From positions 62,001 through 126,000 of the forward strand of contig NZ_SZVW01000023.1 of NCBI RefSeq assembly GCF_007655005.1: 64,000 bases of DNA, read 5' to 3'. Every line of letters begins with the position of its first letter. The stretch's first letter is position 1. This DNA is from Streptomyces tibetensis (GTDB lineage Bacteria > Actinomycetota > Actinomycetes > Streptomycetales > Streptomycetaceae). Below the pieces are notes generated by a model, which saw only the letters and a program-made list of their open reading frames with translations, did no database searches and had not been told where the DNA came from. Below are positions 16,434 to 24,345 of this stretch, one piece after another. Position numbers and translations under genes: made by a program.

Positions 16434-18359
16434 GTGACCAGCCAGGTCAGTAGCCCGGAGCAGGCCGACGAATCAGTCGTGGGAGAGCAGCGCAAAGCGG
16501 CGGGCGCGAAGGACGTGCGTCGCCTCGACCGGGTGATCATCAGGTTCGCGGGGGACTCGGGTGACGGTATGCAGCTCACCGGTGACCGTTTCACCTCGGA
16601 GACCGCGTCGTTCGGCAACGACCTGTCGACCCTGCCGAACTTCCCTGCCGAGATCAGGGCGCCCGCAGGGACCCTGCCGGGGGTGTCGTCCTTCCAGTTG
16701 CACTTCGCCGACCACGACATCCTCACGCCCGGCGACGCGCCGAACGTGCTGGTGGCGATGAACCCGGCCGCACTGAAGGCCAACATCGGCGACCTGCCGC
16801 GCGGCGCCGAGGTGATCGTCAACACGGACGAGTTCACCAAGCGGGCGCTGCAGAAGGTCGGCTACGAGACGTCCCCGCTGGAGGACGGATCGCTGGACGG
16901 CTACCACCTGCACCCCGTGCCGCTGACGACGCTCACGGTCGAGGCGCTCAAGGAGTTCGACCTCAGCCGCAAGGAGGCCGAGCGCAGCAAGAACATGTTC
17001 GCGCTGGGCCTGCTCAGCTGGATGTACCACCGGCCCACCGAGGGCACCGAGAAGTTCCTGAAGTCGAAGTTCGCGAAGAAGCCCGACATCGCGGCGGCCA
17101 ACATCGCGGCGTTCCGGGCCGGCTGGAACTTCGGCGAGACGACGGAGGACTTCGCCGTATCCTACGAGGTCGCCCCGGCGGCCACGGCGTTCCCGCCGGG
17201 TGTCTATCGCAACATCTCCGGCAACCTCGCCCTGTCGTACGGGCTGGTCGCGGCGAGCCGGCAGGCGGATCTGCCGCTGTACCTGGGGTCGTACCCGATC
17301 ACTCCGGCGTCGGACATCCTGCACGAGCTGAGCAAACACAAGAACTTCGGTGTGCGGACCTTCCAGGCGGAGGACGAGATCGCCGGCATCGGGGCCGCGC
17401 TGGGCGCGGCCTTCGGTGGTTCGCTGGCCGTGACCACGACGAGCGGTCCGGGTGTGGCGCTGAAGTCGGAGACGATCGGTCTCGCGGTCTCGCTGGAGCT
17501 GCCGCTGCTGGTCGTGGACATCCAGCGCGGTGGTCCGTCGACGGGTCTGCCCACCAAGACCGAGCAGGCGGACCTGCTCCAGGCGATGTACGGGCGCAAC
17601 GGCGAGGCGCCGGTGCCGGTGGTCGCGCCGCGCACCCCGGCGGACTGCTTCGACGCCGCACTGGAGGCGGCGCGGATCGCGCTGACGTACCGCACGCCCG
17701 TGTTCCTGCTGTCCGACGGCTACCTGGCCAACGGCTCCGAGCCCTGGCGGATCCCCGACATCGAGGAGTTGCCGGACCTGCGGGTGCAGTTCGCGCAGGG
17801 GCCGAACCACACGCTCGACGACGGCTCCGAGGTGTTCTGGCCGTACAAGCGGGACCCGCAGACACTGGCCCGCCCGTGGGCGATCCCGGGCACACCGGGT
17901 CTGGAGCACCGGATCGGCGGCATCGAGAAGCAGGACGGCACGGGCAACATCTCCTACGACCCGGCCAACCACGACTTCATGGTGCGCACCCGGCAGGCGA
18001 AGATCGACGGTATCGACGTCCCGGACGTCGAGGTGGACGATCCCCACGGGGCGAAGACGCTGGTCCTGGGCTGGGGCTCGACGTACGGGCCGATCACGGC
18101 GGCGGTGCGGCGGCTGCGCAGGACCGGGGAGTCCGTCGCGCAGGCGCATCTGCGCCATCTCAACCCCTTCCCGCGGAATCTGGGTTCCGTGCTGGAGCGT
18201 TACGACAAGGTGGTGATCCCCGAGATGAACCTCGGGCAGCTCGCCACGCTCATCCGGGCGAAGTACCTGGTCGACGCCCACTCGTACACCCAGGTCAACG
18301 GCATGCCGTTCAAGGCGGAGCAGCTCGCCGCGGCTCTGAAGGAGGCCATCGATGGCTGA
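16434..18359 (+). CDS. korA: 2-oxoacid:ferredoxin oxidoreductase, fused gamma-alpha subunit
   Basis: A 641-residue KorA. Residues about 25-215 are the gamma domain (VIIRFAGDSGDGMQLTGDRF), and from about 255 the alpha domain follows (LYLGSYPITPASDILHELSK, FQAEDEIAGIGAALGAAFGG, SGPGVALKSETIGLAVSLEL). The enzyme oxidises 2-oxoglutarate (or another 2-oxoacid) with CoA and reduces ferredoxin in the cytoplasm, by analogy with mycobacterial KorAB. GTG start 16434 has GGGAGG 9-10 bases upstream. Its stop overlaps the korB start by 8 bp. Placement next to a ferredoxin-competent complex I set is notable. Confidence 0.93.
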   Translation: MTSQVSSPEQADESVVGEQRKAAGAKDVRRLDRVIIRFAGDSGDGMQLTGDRFTSETASFGNDLSTLPNFPAEIRAPAGTLPGVSSFQLHFADHDILTPGDAPNVLVAMNPAALKANIGDLPRGAEVIVNTDEFTKRALQKVGYETSPLEDGSLDGYHLHPVPLTTLTVEALKEFDLSRKEAERSKNMFALGLLSWMYHRPTEGTEKFLKSKFAKKPDIAAANIAAFRAGWNFGETTEDFAVSYEVAPAATAFPPGVYRNISGNLALSYGLVAASRQADLPLYLGSYPITPASDILHELSKHKNFGVRTFQAEDEIAGIGAALGAAFGGSLAVTTTSGPGVALKSETIGLAVSLELPLLVVDIQRGGPSTGLPTKTEQADLLQAMYGRNGEAPVPVVAPRTPADCFDAALEAARIALTYRTPVFLLSDGYLANGSEPWRIPDIEELPDLRVQFAQGPNHTLDDGSEVFWPYKRDPQTLARPWAIPGTPGLEHRIGGIEKQDGTGNISYDPANHDFMVRTRQAKIDGIDVPDVEVDDPHGAKTLVLGWGSTYGPITAAVRRLRRTGESVAQAHLRHLNPFPRNLGSVLERYDKVVIPEMNLGQLATLIRAKYLVDAHSYTQVNGMPFKAEQLAAALKEAIDG

Positions 18360-19431
18360 GACGTCCACGCACGGCACGGGCACCATCGAGGCGCTTTCCC
18401 TCGTCCCCAAGGCCGAGGGCAGGCAGTCGATGAAGGACTTCAAGTCCGACCAGGAAGTGCGCTGGTGCCCCGGCTGCGGCGACTACGCCATCCTCGCGGC
18501 GGTGCAGGGCTTCATGCCGGAGCTGGGGCTGGCGAAGGAGAACATCGTCTTCGTCTCGGGCATCGGCTGCTCGTCGCGCTTCCCGTACTACATGAACACG
18601 TACGGGATGCACTCCATCCACGGCCGCGCCCCCGCCATCGCCACGGGTCTGGCGAGCTCCCGCCGGGATCTGTCGGTGTGGGTCGTCACCGGTGACGGCG
18701 ACGCGCTGTCCATCGGCGGCAACCACCTGATCCACGCGCTGCGCCGCAACGTCAACCTCAAGATCCTGCTGTTCAACAACCGGATCTACGGTCTGACCAA
18801 GGGCCAGTACTCGCCGACCTCCGAGGTCGGGAAGATCACCAAGTCGACGCCGATGGGTTCGCTGGACGCGCCGTTCAACCCGGTGTCGCTGGCGCTCGGC
18901 GCGGAGGCGTCCTTCGTGGCGCGGACGGTGGACTCGGACCGCAAGCACCTGACGGAGGTGCTGCGCCAGGCCTCCGCCCACCAGGGCACGGCGCTGATCG
19001 AGATCTACCAGAACTGCAACATCTTCAATGACGGCGCCTTCGACGCCCTCAAGGACAAGCAGCAGGCCGAGGAGGCCGTGATCCGGCTGGAGCACGGCAA
19101 GCCCATCCGGTTCGGCGCCGACCAGGCCAAGGGTGTGGTCCGGGATCCGCAGACCGGTGATCTGAAGGTGGTCGCGGTGACGCCTGAGAACGAGGACCAG
19201 GTGCTCGTCCACGACGCGCACTCCCCGTCCCCGACCACGGCGTTCGCGCTGTCCCGCCTCGCCGATCCGGACACCCTGCACCACACCCCGATCGGTGTCC
19301 TGCGCTCCGTCGAGCGGCCCGTCTACGACACGCAGATGGCCGACCAGCTCGACACCGCGATCGAGCAGCACGGCAAGGGCGACCTGGGCGCGCTGCTGGC
19401 GGGCGGCGACACCTGGACGGTCGTGGGCTGA
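18352..19431 (+). CDS. korB: 2-oxoacid:ferredoxin oxidoreductase beta subunit
   Basis: A 359-residue KorB. It has the WCPGCGDY motif (Cys39, Cys42) plus ISGIGCSSRFPYYM with a further Cys for the [4Fe-4S] cluster, and the thiamine diphosphate/Mg site GDGDALSIGGNHLIHALRRN with LLFNNRIYGLTKGQYSPTS. It binds TPP and the cluster and hands electrons to ferredoxin. Full length and clean. ATG start overlaps the korA end (ATGGCTGA), so translation is coupled. A strong hairpin follows at 19451. Confidence 0.95.
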   Translation: MAETSTHGTGTIEALSLVPKAEGRQSMKDFKSDQEVRWCPGCGDYAILAAVQGFMPELGLAKENIVFVSGIGCSSRFPYYMNTYGMHSIHGRAPAIATGLASSRRDLSVWVVTGDGDALSIGGNHLIHALRRNVNLKILLFNNRIYGLTKGQYSPTSEVGKITKSTPMGSLDAPFNPVSLALGAEASFVARTVDSDRKHLTEVLRQASAHQGTALIEIYQNCNIFNDGAFDALKDKQQAEEAVIRLEHGKPIRFGADQAKGVVRDPQTGDLKVVAVTPENEDQVLVHDAHSPSPTTAFALSRLADPDTLHHTPIGVLRSVERPVYDTQMADQLDTAIEQHGKGDLGALLAGGDTWTVVG

Positions 19432-19450
19432 CCTGCCGGACACACACCCC

Positions 19451-19485
19451 GAGGCCCGGGACCGCTACGAGGCGGCCCGGGCCTC
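19451..19485 (+). terminator. Hairpin between korB and the convergent hxlR gene
   Basis: GAGGCCCGGG (19451-19460) and CCCGGGCCTC (19476-19485) form a perfect 10-bp stem with a 15-nt loop. It lies 20 bp past the korB stop and covers the 3' end of the convergent HxlR gene, so it can serve both strands. Confidence 0.75.
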
Positions 19486-19845
19486 ATCGTATGTCTGCCG
19501 CGCCTTCTCCACGTCGTCCATGCGCTCACGCGTCCACTGCGACAGGGCCCGCACCTGCTCGGCGGCCTCTCGGCCCAGGGCGGTGAGGGAGTAGTCGACG
19601 CGCGGCGGGATGACGGGCTTGGCGTCGCGGTGGACGAGTCCGTCCCGCTCCAGGGTCTGGAGAGTCTGCGTGAGCATCTTCTCGCTGACGCCCCGGCCGC
19701 CGTATGCGCCGATCGTCCGGCGCAGCTCGCTGAACCGGTACGGCCGGTCCAGGAGCTCGATCAGGACGAGCACGCCCCAGCGGCTGGTCACGTGCTCCAG
19801 GACCAGCCGGTACGGGCACAGGGCTTCGTTGTCACTTACCGCCAT
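19465..19845 (-). CDS. HxlR-family regulator, divergent from the quinone reductase gene
   Basis: A 126-residue winged-helix protein: LCPYRLVLEHVTSRWGVLVLIELLDRP, FSELRRTIGAYGGRGVSEKMLTQTLQTLERDGLVHR and the wing PVIPPRVDYSLTALGREA are classic HxlR (DUF24). One Cys is near the N-terminus (CPYRL), a position that senses thiol-reactive compounds in several HxlR proteins such as QorR. It starts three bases from a palindrome shared with the divergent gene, suggesting autoregulation and control of that reductase. ATG start at 19845. Confidence 0.9.
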   Translation of the reverse strand: MAVSDNEALCPYRLVLEHVTSRWGVLVLIELLDRPYRFSELRRTIGAYGGRGVSEKMLTQTLQTLERDGLVHRDAKPVIPPRVDYSLTALGREAAEQVRALSQWTRERMDDVEKARQTYDEARAAS

Positions 19846-19848
19846 GCC

Positions 19849-19873
19849 AGTACCTTACTTCAAAGTGGGTACT
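19849..19873. promoter_or_regulatory. Palindromic operator between hxlR and qor2
   Basis: AGTACC (19849-19854) and GGTACT (19868-19873) are perfect inverted arms, and a smaller palindrome ACTTCAAAGT (19857-19866) sits inside. The site abuts the regulator start and lies about 60 bp before the reductase start, as expected for an HxlR operator. Confidence 0.65.
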
Positions 19874-19935
19874 TTCCAATAGTTAGCGCTTCTCCTAGGG
19901 TTAGTGCCAACGCACCCCACAAGGAGAGTCTCACC

Positions 19936-20790
19936 ATGAGCATCGTCGTCACCGGAGCCACCGGAAACCTCGGCCGTCACGTCGTGGAGCAGCTGCTGGA
20001 GAAGGTCCCGGCCGACCAGATCACCGCGGTCGTGCGCAACGCGGACAAGGCCTCCGGCTTCGCCGACCGCGGCGTGAAGATCGCCCTCGCCGACTACAAC
20101 GACCCCGCCTCGTACGACGGGCTCTTCTCCGCCGGTGACAAGGTGCTGCTGATCTCCGGCAACGAGTTCGACAAGGGCCGTGTGCAGCAGCACAAGGTCG
20201 TCATCGACGCCGCCAAGGCCGCCGGCGTGGCCCTGCTCGCCTACACCAGCGCCCCCGGCACCCTGACCGCCTCGCTCGCCGACGACCACCGCGGCACCGA
20301 GGAGATCCTGCTGGACTCCGGAGTGCCCTACGCGCTGCTGCGCAACGGCTGGTACCACGAGAACTACACCGAGAACCTCGCCCCGGTGCTGGAGCACAAC
20401 GCGGTCGTCGCCGCGGCCGGCGAGGGCAAGCTCTCCTCCGCCTCCCGCGCCGACTACGCCGCCGCCGCCGTCGCCGTGCTGACCGGCGAGGGACACGAGA
20501 ACACGACGTACGAGCTGGGCGGCGACACCCCGTGGAGCTTCGCCGAGTACGCGGCGGAACTGAGCCGCCAGACCGGCAAGGAGATCACCTACAGCGCGGT
20601 CTCCCCCGACGCCCTCGTCGGCATCCTGACGGGCGCCGGCCTGCCCGAGCCGTTCGCCCGCACCCTCGCCGGTGTGGACGTCTCCATCGAGAAGGGCGAG
20701 CTGGTCGTCTCCAGCGGTGACCTGTCGCGTCTGACCGGCCGTCCGACCACCCCGCTCTCCGAGGCCATCGCCACGGCGCTCAAGGGCTGA
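19936..20790 (+). CDS. NmrA/QOR2-type NAD(P)H-dependent quinone reductase
   Basis: A 284-residue atypical short-chain dehydrogenase. The Rossmann glycine motif VTGATGNLGRHVVEQL is at the N-terminus; HKVVIDAAKAAGVALLAYTSAP and DDHRGTEEILLDSGVPYALLRNGWYHENY match QOR2/QorB proteins that reduce quinones with NAD(P)H. ATG 19936 has AAGGAGAG upstream. It is divergent from an HxlR regulator, the same arrangement as qorR-qor2 of corynebacteria and ytfG-ytfH of enterics, which supports a role in quinone or diamide-type stress. Specific substrate is inferred. Confidence 0.88.
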   Translation: MSIVVTGATGNLGRHVVEQLLEKVPADQITAVVRNADKASGFADRGVKIALADYNDPASYDGLFSAGDKVLLISGNEFDKGRVQQHKVVIDAAKAAGVALLAYTSAPGTLTASLADDHRGTEEILLDSGVPYALLRNGWYHENYTENLAPVLEHNAVVAAAGEGKLSSASRADYAAAAVAVLTGEGHENTTYELGGDTPWSFAEYAAELSRQTGKEITYSAVSPDALVGILTGAGLPEPFARTLAGVDVSIEKGELVVSSGDLSRLTGRPTTPLSEAIATALKG

Positions 20791-20820
20791 ACTCCCCCGG
20801 CGGGCCCTTGAGCCGTCCCA

Positions 20821-20868
20821 CCCCCGGATGTCATGACCGTATGCCGATACGGGCATGACATCCGGGGG
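20821..20868. terminator. Very long hairpin after qor2
   Basis: Two 22-bp arms (20821-20842 and 20847-20868) with a single mismatch flank the 4-nt loop GCCG; the outer part is CCCCCGGATGTCATG paired with CATGACATCCGGGGG. It lies 31 bp past the qor2 stop and about 55 bp before rarD. Most likely a strong terminator; an RNA-processing or operator role for rarD is possible. Confidence 0.75.
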
Positions 20869-20922
20869 CACTCGGCGTTACCGTCGTGAACGCGGACGCA
20901 CGCCAGGCGCGAAGGAGGGGCT

Positions 20923-21936
20923 GTGACCGGCAAGCCGAGGGGTGAGCGGCACATAGGACTGCTGAACGGCTTCGCGGCCTACGGGATGTGGGGGCTGGTC
21001 CCCCTGTTCTGGCCCCTGCTGAAGCCGGCCGGCGCGGCCGAGATCCTGGCCCACCGGATGGTGTGGTCACTGGTCTTCGTGGGCGCGGCCCTGCTCGTGC
21101 TGCGCCGCTGGGCCTGGGCCGGTGAGCTGCTGCGCCAGCCCCGCAAACTGGCGCTGATCACGGTCGCCGCGGCGGTCATCACCGTCAACTGGGGCCTGTA
21201 CATCTGGTCCGTGAACTCCGGGCACGTCGTCGAGGCCTCGCTCGGGTACTTCATCAACCCGCTGGTCACCATCGCGATGGGCGTGCTGCTGCTCAAGGAA
21301 CGGCTGCGGCCGGCGCAGTGGGCGGCGGTCGGGACCGGCTGCGCGGCCGTCGTCGTGCTGACCATCGGCTACGGCCGGCCCCCGTGGATCTCGCTCTGCC
21401 TCGCGTTCTCCTTCGCCACCTACGGGCTGGTGAAGAAGAAGGTGGGCCTCGGCGGCATCGAGTCGCTGGCCGCCGAGACCGCGATCCAGTTCCTGCCCGC
21501 GCTCGGCTTCCTGGTCTGGCTGACCGCGCAGGGCGGCTCCACCTTCACGACCGAGGGCACGGGGCACGCGGCGCTGCTCGCCTCGGCCGGCATCGTCACC
21601 GCGCTCCCCCTGGTCTGCTTCGGCGCGGCCGCCATTCGCGTGCCGCTGTCCACCATCGGCCTGCTGCAGTACTCGACGCCGGTCCTCCAGTTCCTGCTCG
21701 GCATCCTCTACTTCCACGAGGAGATGCCGCCGGAGCGCTGGGCCGGGTTCGCGTTGGTGTGGCTTGCGTTGACGCTGCTTACCTGGGACGCGCTGCGCGC
21801 CGCTCGCCGGGCCTCCCGGACGCTCACCAGCGAGATCAATGTGCCGAGCACCACGAGCGCGACCGGCACGGTCAGCGCCGCGCGGAACGCAGAGAGCGTG
21901 GCCTCCGGGCCGGGCCCGCTGGACGCCAGGCCGTAG
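20923..21936 (+). CDS. rarD: RarD-type EamA permease
   Basis: A 337-residue protein of which the first about 290 residues are the RarD family (ten helices): GLLNGFAAYGMWGLVPLFWP, ILAHRMVWSLVF, NWGLYIWSVNSGHVVEASLG, YFINPLVTIAMGVLLLKERL and LQYSTPVLQFLLGILYFHEE. RarD proteins are drug/metabolite-superfamily transporters of uncertain substrate. GTG start 20923 follows GAAGGAGGGG. After DALRAARRASR the frame runs on for about 47 residues into the antisense of the convergent MFS gene, giving a Thr/Ser/Ala-rich tail not seen in the family. The two coding regions overlap tail to tail by 229 bp. Confidence 0.88.
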   Translation: MTGKPRGERHIGLLNGFAAYGMWGLVPLFWPLLKPAGAAEILAHRMVWSLVFVGAALLVLRRWAWAGELLRQPRKLALITVAAAVITVNWGLYIWSVNSGHVVEASLGYFINPLVTIAMGVLLLKERLRPAQWAAVGTGCAAVVVLTIGYGRPPWISLCLAFSFATYGLVKKKVGLGGIESLAAETAIQFLPALGFLVWLTAQGGSTFTTEGTGHAALLASAGIVTALPLVCFGAAAIRVPLSTIGLLQYSTPVLQFLLGILYFHEEMPPERWAGFALVWLALTLLTWDALRAARRASRTLTSEINVPSTTSATGTVSAARNAESVASGPGPLDARP

Positions 21937-23171
21937 ACCGCGGTCACCGCCGAGATGCCGATGGCGGAGCCGAACTGCGTCGCCGTGGTCAGGAGCCCGC
22001 CGGCCAGGCCCTGCTCCGACTCCGCCACCCCGTCCGTCGCCGCGATCGTCAGCGGCCCGTAGGCCAGGGCGAAGGCGAGGCCCGCGAGGAGCAGCGTCGG
22101 GAACATCGCCGCGTACGACCAGTCCATGCCGACGGGCAGGAACAACGCGTACGCGGTCGCGGCCAGGACGAACCCGCCGACGATCACCCGGGCGTTGCCC
22201 CAGCGGGCGACCAGTCTCGGTGTGAGCGTCGGCGCGAGGACGGCGTCGATGCCCATGACGACCAGGGCCACCGCCGTCTGCCGGGGCGACCAGCCGCGCA
22301 GTTCCTGCAGGTAGAGCGTAACGACGAACTGGAAGCCGAAGAAGGCGCCGAGGAAGAGCAGCGCCCCCAGGTCGGCGCGCACGACCGGGCCCTGACGCAG
22401 CAGACCGAGCCGGACCAGCGGGTCGGGGCAGCGGCGTTCGACGGCGACGAAGACACCGGCCAGCGAGACGGCCGCGAGACCGGAGGCCAGGCTGAGCGGC
22501 CAGTGGTGCAGACCGTCCTCCAGCCGTACGACGGTGTAGGCGGCCAGCAGCATGGCGCCTGCGGCGGTGACCGCACCGGGGAGGTCGAAGGTGCGCCGGA
22601 GCTTCGGCGGGGCGTCGCGCCGGGGGATCAGGCGTACGGCGGCGACGAGCAGGGCGGCGGCCAGCAGCACGGGGGCGAAGAACACCCAGCGCCAGCCGAT
22701 CTCGGTGAGCAGACCGCCGATCACCAGGCCGAGGGAGAACCCGGCCGCGCCCGTCCCGGCGAAGACCAGCAGGGCCTTGTTGCGCTGCGGGCCCTCCTCG
22801 TACGACGTGGTGATCAGGGAGAGCGCGGCCGGGGTCATGAAGGCGGCGGCGACGCCGGTGACGAACCGGGCGACGATCAGCATCCAGCCGTCCGTCGCGA
22901 AGCCGCCGAGCCCCGAGAAGGCGAGGAAGACGGTCAGCCAGAGCAGGAACATCCGCCGTCGTCCGAGCAGGTCGGCGGCCCGCCCACCCAGCAGGGTGAA
23001 GCCGGCGTAGCCGAGCACGTAGCCGCTCATGACCCAGGCCGCGGTGCCGGTGGAAAGGCCCAGATCGGCCCGGACGGCCGGGATCGCCACCGCCATCATG
23101 GCGACGTCGATGCCTTCGAGGAAGATCGTTCCGCACAGAACGAGCAGTAGCGCCCAGGCACGGGTGCCCAT
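21708..23171 (-). CDS. DHA2-type MFS drug exporter
   Basis: A 487-residue MFS transporter with about 14 helices: GTIFLEGIDVAMMAVAIPAV at the start, YVLGYAGFTLLGGRAADLLG with the motif A loop (GRAADLLGRRR), and VTGVAAAFMTPAALSLIT, which is motif-C-like. It resembles EmrB/QacA-type exporters. ATG start 23171 has GGGAGGAG upstream. It is divergent from an HxlR regulator with an inverted repeat between them, so it is probably the regulator's target. The last about 40 residues (ASQVSSVNASHTNANP...) are encoded opposite rarD and are not family-like. Confidence 0.88.
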   Translation of the reverse strand: MGTRAWALLLVLCGTIFLEGIDVAMMAVAIPAVRADLGLSTGTAAWVMSGYVLGYAGFTLLGGRAADLLGRRRMFLLWLTVFLAFSGLGGFATDGWMLIVARFVTGVAAAFMTPAALSLITTSYEEGPQRNKALLVFAGTGAAGFSLGLVIGGLLTEIGWRWVFFAPVLLAAALLVAAVRLIPRRDAPPKLRRTFDLPGAVTAAGAMLLAAYTVVRLEDGLHHWPLSLASGLAAVSLAGVFVAVERRCPDPLVRLGLLRQGPVVRADLGALLFLGAFFGFQFVVTLYLQELRGWSPRQTAVALVVMGIDAVLAPTLTPRLVARWGNARVIVGGFVLAATAYALFLPVGMDWSYAAMFPTLLLAGLAFALAYGPLTIAATDGVAESEQGLAGGLLTTATQFGSAIGISAVTAVYGLASSGPGPEATLSAFRAALTVPVALVVLGTLISLVSVREARRAARSASQVSSVNASHTNANPAQRSGGISSWK

Positions 23172-23198
23172 GAGTCAACACTCCTCCCGGTCGGGGAC

Positions 23199-23234
23199 GG
23201 TTACGCAAGTGAGGGTCGGTTCCCTCTTGTAACC
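23199..23234. promoter_or_regulatory. Inverted repeat between the MFS gene and the second hxlR gene
   Basis: GGTTAC (23199-23204) and GTAACC (23229-23234) are perfect outer arms. Inside, AAG..AGGG on the left is mirrored by CCCTCTT on the right, with small bulges. The site is 27 bp from the MFS start and 30 bp from the regulator start, fitting an HxlR operator controlling both. Confidence 0.55.
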
Positions 23235-23264
23235 AGGGCCCACCCTGCGGCAGCATCGGCGGAC

Positions 23265-23714
23265 ATGGAAGAAGGCACTTCGAAGTCACCGAGTCACTGC
23301 GCGAGCACCGTGGACTACGGCGATGCCGATCCCTTCCAGTGGGACACGCGCGAGGACTGCCAGGTCCGGCAGATCCTCGACCGGATCGCCGACAAGTGGT
23401 CCCTGCTGGTCATCGCGCTGCTGGAGAACCGGCGGCTGCGCTTCACGGAGCTGCGCCGGGAGATCGACGGGGTCAGCCAGCGGATGCTGACCGTGACCCT
23501 GCGCTCGCTGGAGCGGGACGGCCTGGTGAAACGGACGGTGCACCCGGTGGTGCCGCCCCGCGTCGAATACGAGCTGACCTCGCTCGGCAGGACGCTGCAC
23601 GCGACGATCCAGTCCCTGGTGACCTGGACGGAGAAACATCAGGAGGAGATCGCGGCGGCCAGGACCGCGTACGACTCCCGCGCGGCGCAGGCCGTGGACG
23701 CTACGGCGTCGTAG
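23265..23714 (+). CDS. HxlR-family regulator, divergent from the MFS exporter
   Basis: A 149-residue winged-helix protein: CQVRQILDRIADKWSLLVIALLENRRLRF, TELRREIDGVSQRMLTVTLRSLERDGLVKRT and PVVPPRVEYELTSLGRTL. It has cysteines near the N-terminus (SHCAS and DCQVRQIL), the second at the usual HxlR position. ATG 23265. Likely represses the divergent exporter and itself through the inverted repeat between them. Its 3' end overlaps the convergent CGNR gene by 14 bp. Confidence 0.9.
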   Translation: MEEGTSKSPSHCASTVDYGDADPFQWDTREDCQVRQILDRIADKWSLLVIALLENRRLRFTELRREIDGVSQRMLTVTLRSLERDGLVKRTVHPVVPPRVEYELTSLGRTLHATIQSLVTWTEKHQEEIAAARTAYDSRAAQAVDATAS

Positions 23715-24324
23715 GAGCGTGGCGGGACCGGTGCACCCGGGCCTTCTCGCGGTTCCCGCAGTGCTCCATCGCGCACCAGCGGCGGCGGCCCGGGCGGGAG
23801 GTGTCGACGAAGAGCAGGTGGCAGTCGTGCGCGCCGCACTCCCGGACGCGGTCGGCGTAGGGCCCGGTGAACAGGTCGATCGCGTCGCGGGCGACGGTCG
23901 CGAGCAGGTGGGTGCCCGTGGCACCGGGGGCCCAGGATCGGGTGCCGCCGGGCTCGATGCGGGCGACGAGCGGGGGCGCGGCCGCGGCGGCGTTGACGAC
24001 GTCCAGGTGGGCGGCCCGCAGGGGGCGGCCGTGGGCGCGGTCGGCGGCGAGCAGGAACACGGCGTCGCGCAGGGTACGGGCATGCTCCAGTTCCTCGACC
24101 GACACGGTGAGTTCGAGCCCGTCCGGCAGACGGCTGCGCTCGGCCCAGGTGACCAGGTCGGCGGGTTCGTACAGCACTTCCCAGCGGGCGAAGGCCCCCG
24201 GGCCGCCGGTCGTCGTCAGCTCCAGGCACAGGGTGCCGGGGTCGAAGCGGTAGGGCTTGCCTCCGCCCGAGACGAGCGTCAGGCCCGGCGTCCGCTCCGG
24301 CGTTTCCCCTCCGCGTCCACTCAC
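23701..24324 (-). CDS. ABATE/CGNR zinc-finger protein
   Basis: A 207-residue protein. The N-terminal ABATE domain (GTLCLELTTTGGPGAFARWE... LVTWAERSRLPDG) covers about residues 25-140 and a C-terminal CGNR zinc finger (CGAHDCHLLFVDTSRPGRRRWCAMEHCGNREKARVH) ends the protein; its Cys-x4-Cys and Cys-x4-Cys pairs are complete. CGNR proteins are putative transcription factors of actinobacteria. The GTG start at 24324 is placed because TATACT lies six bases before it on the minus strand, which would make a leaderless mRNA. It is back-to-back with a VOC protein. Confidence 0.85.
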   Translation of the reverse strand: MSGRGGETPERTPGLTLVSGGGKPYRFDPGTLCLELTTTGGPGAFARWEVLYEPADLVTWAERSRLPDGLELTVSVEELEHARTLRDAVFLLAADRAHGRPLRAAHLDVVNAAAAAPPLVARIEPGGTRSWAPGATGTHLLATVARDAIDLFTGPYADRVRECGAHDCHLLFVDTSRPGRRRWCAMEHCGNREKARVHRSRHAPTTP

Positions 24325-24325
24325 C

Positions 24326-24344
24326 TAACCAGTATAAGTGGTTA
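24326..24344. promoter_or_regulatory. Bidirectional leaderless promoter with a palindrome
   Basis: Only 21 bp separate the two divergent start codons (24324 and 24346). TAACCA (24326-24331) and TGGTTA (24339-24344) are perfect inverted arms around AGTATAAG. On the plus strand TATAAG (24333-24338) is seven bases before the ATG, and on the minus strand TATACT (24336-24331) is six bases before the GTG, so the two -10 boxes overlap and both mRNAs would start at the start codon. The palindrome may bind the CGNR protein. Confidence 0.6.
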
Positions 24345-24345
24345 C

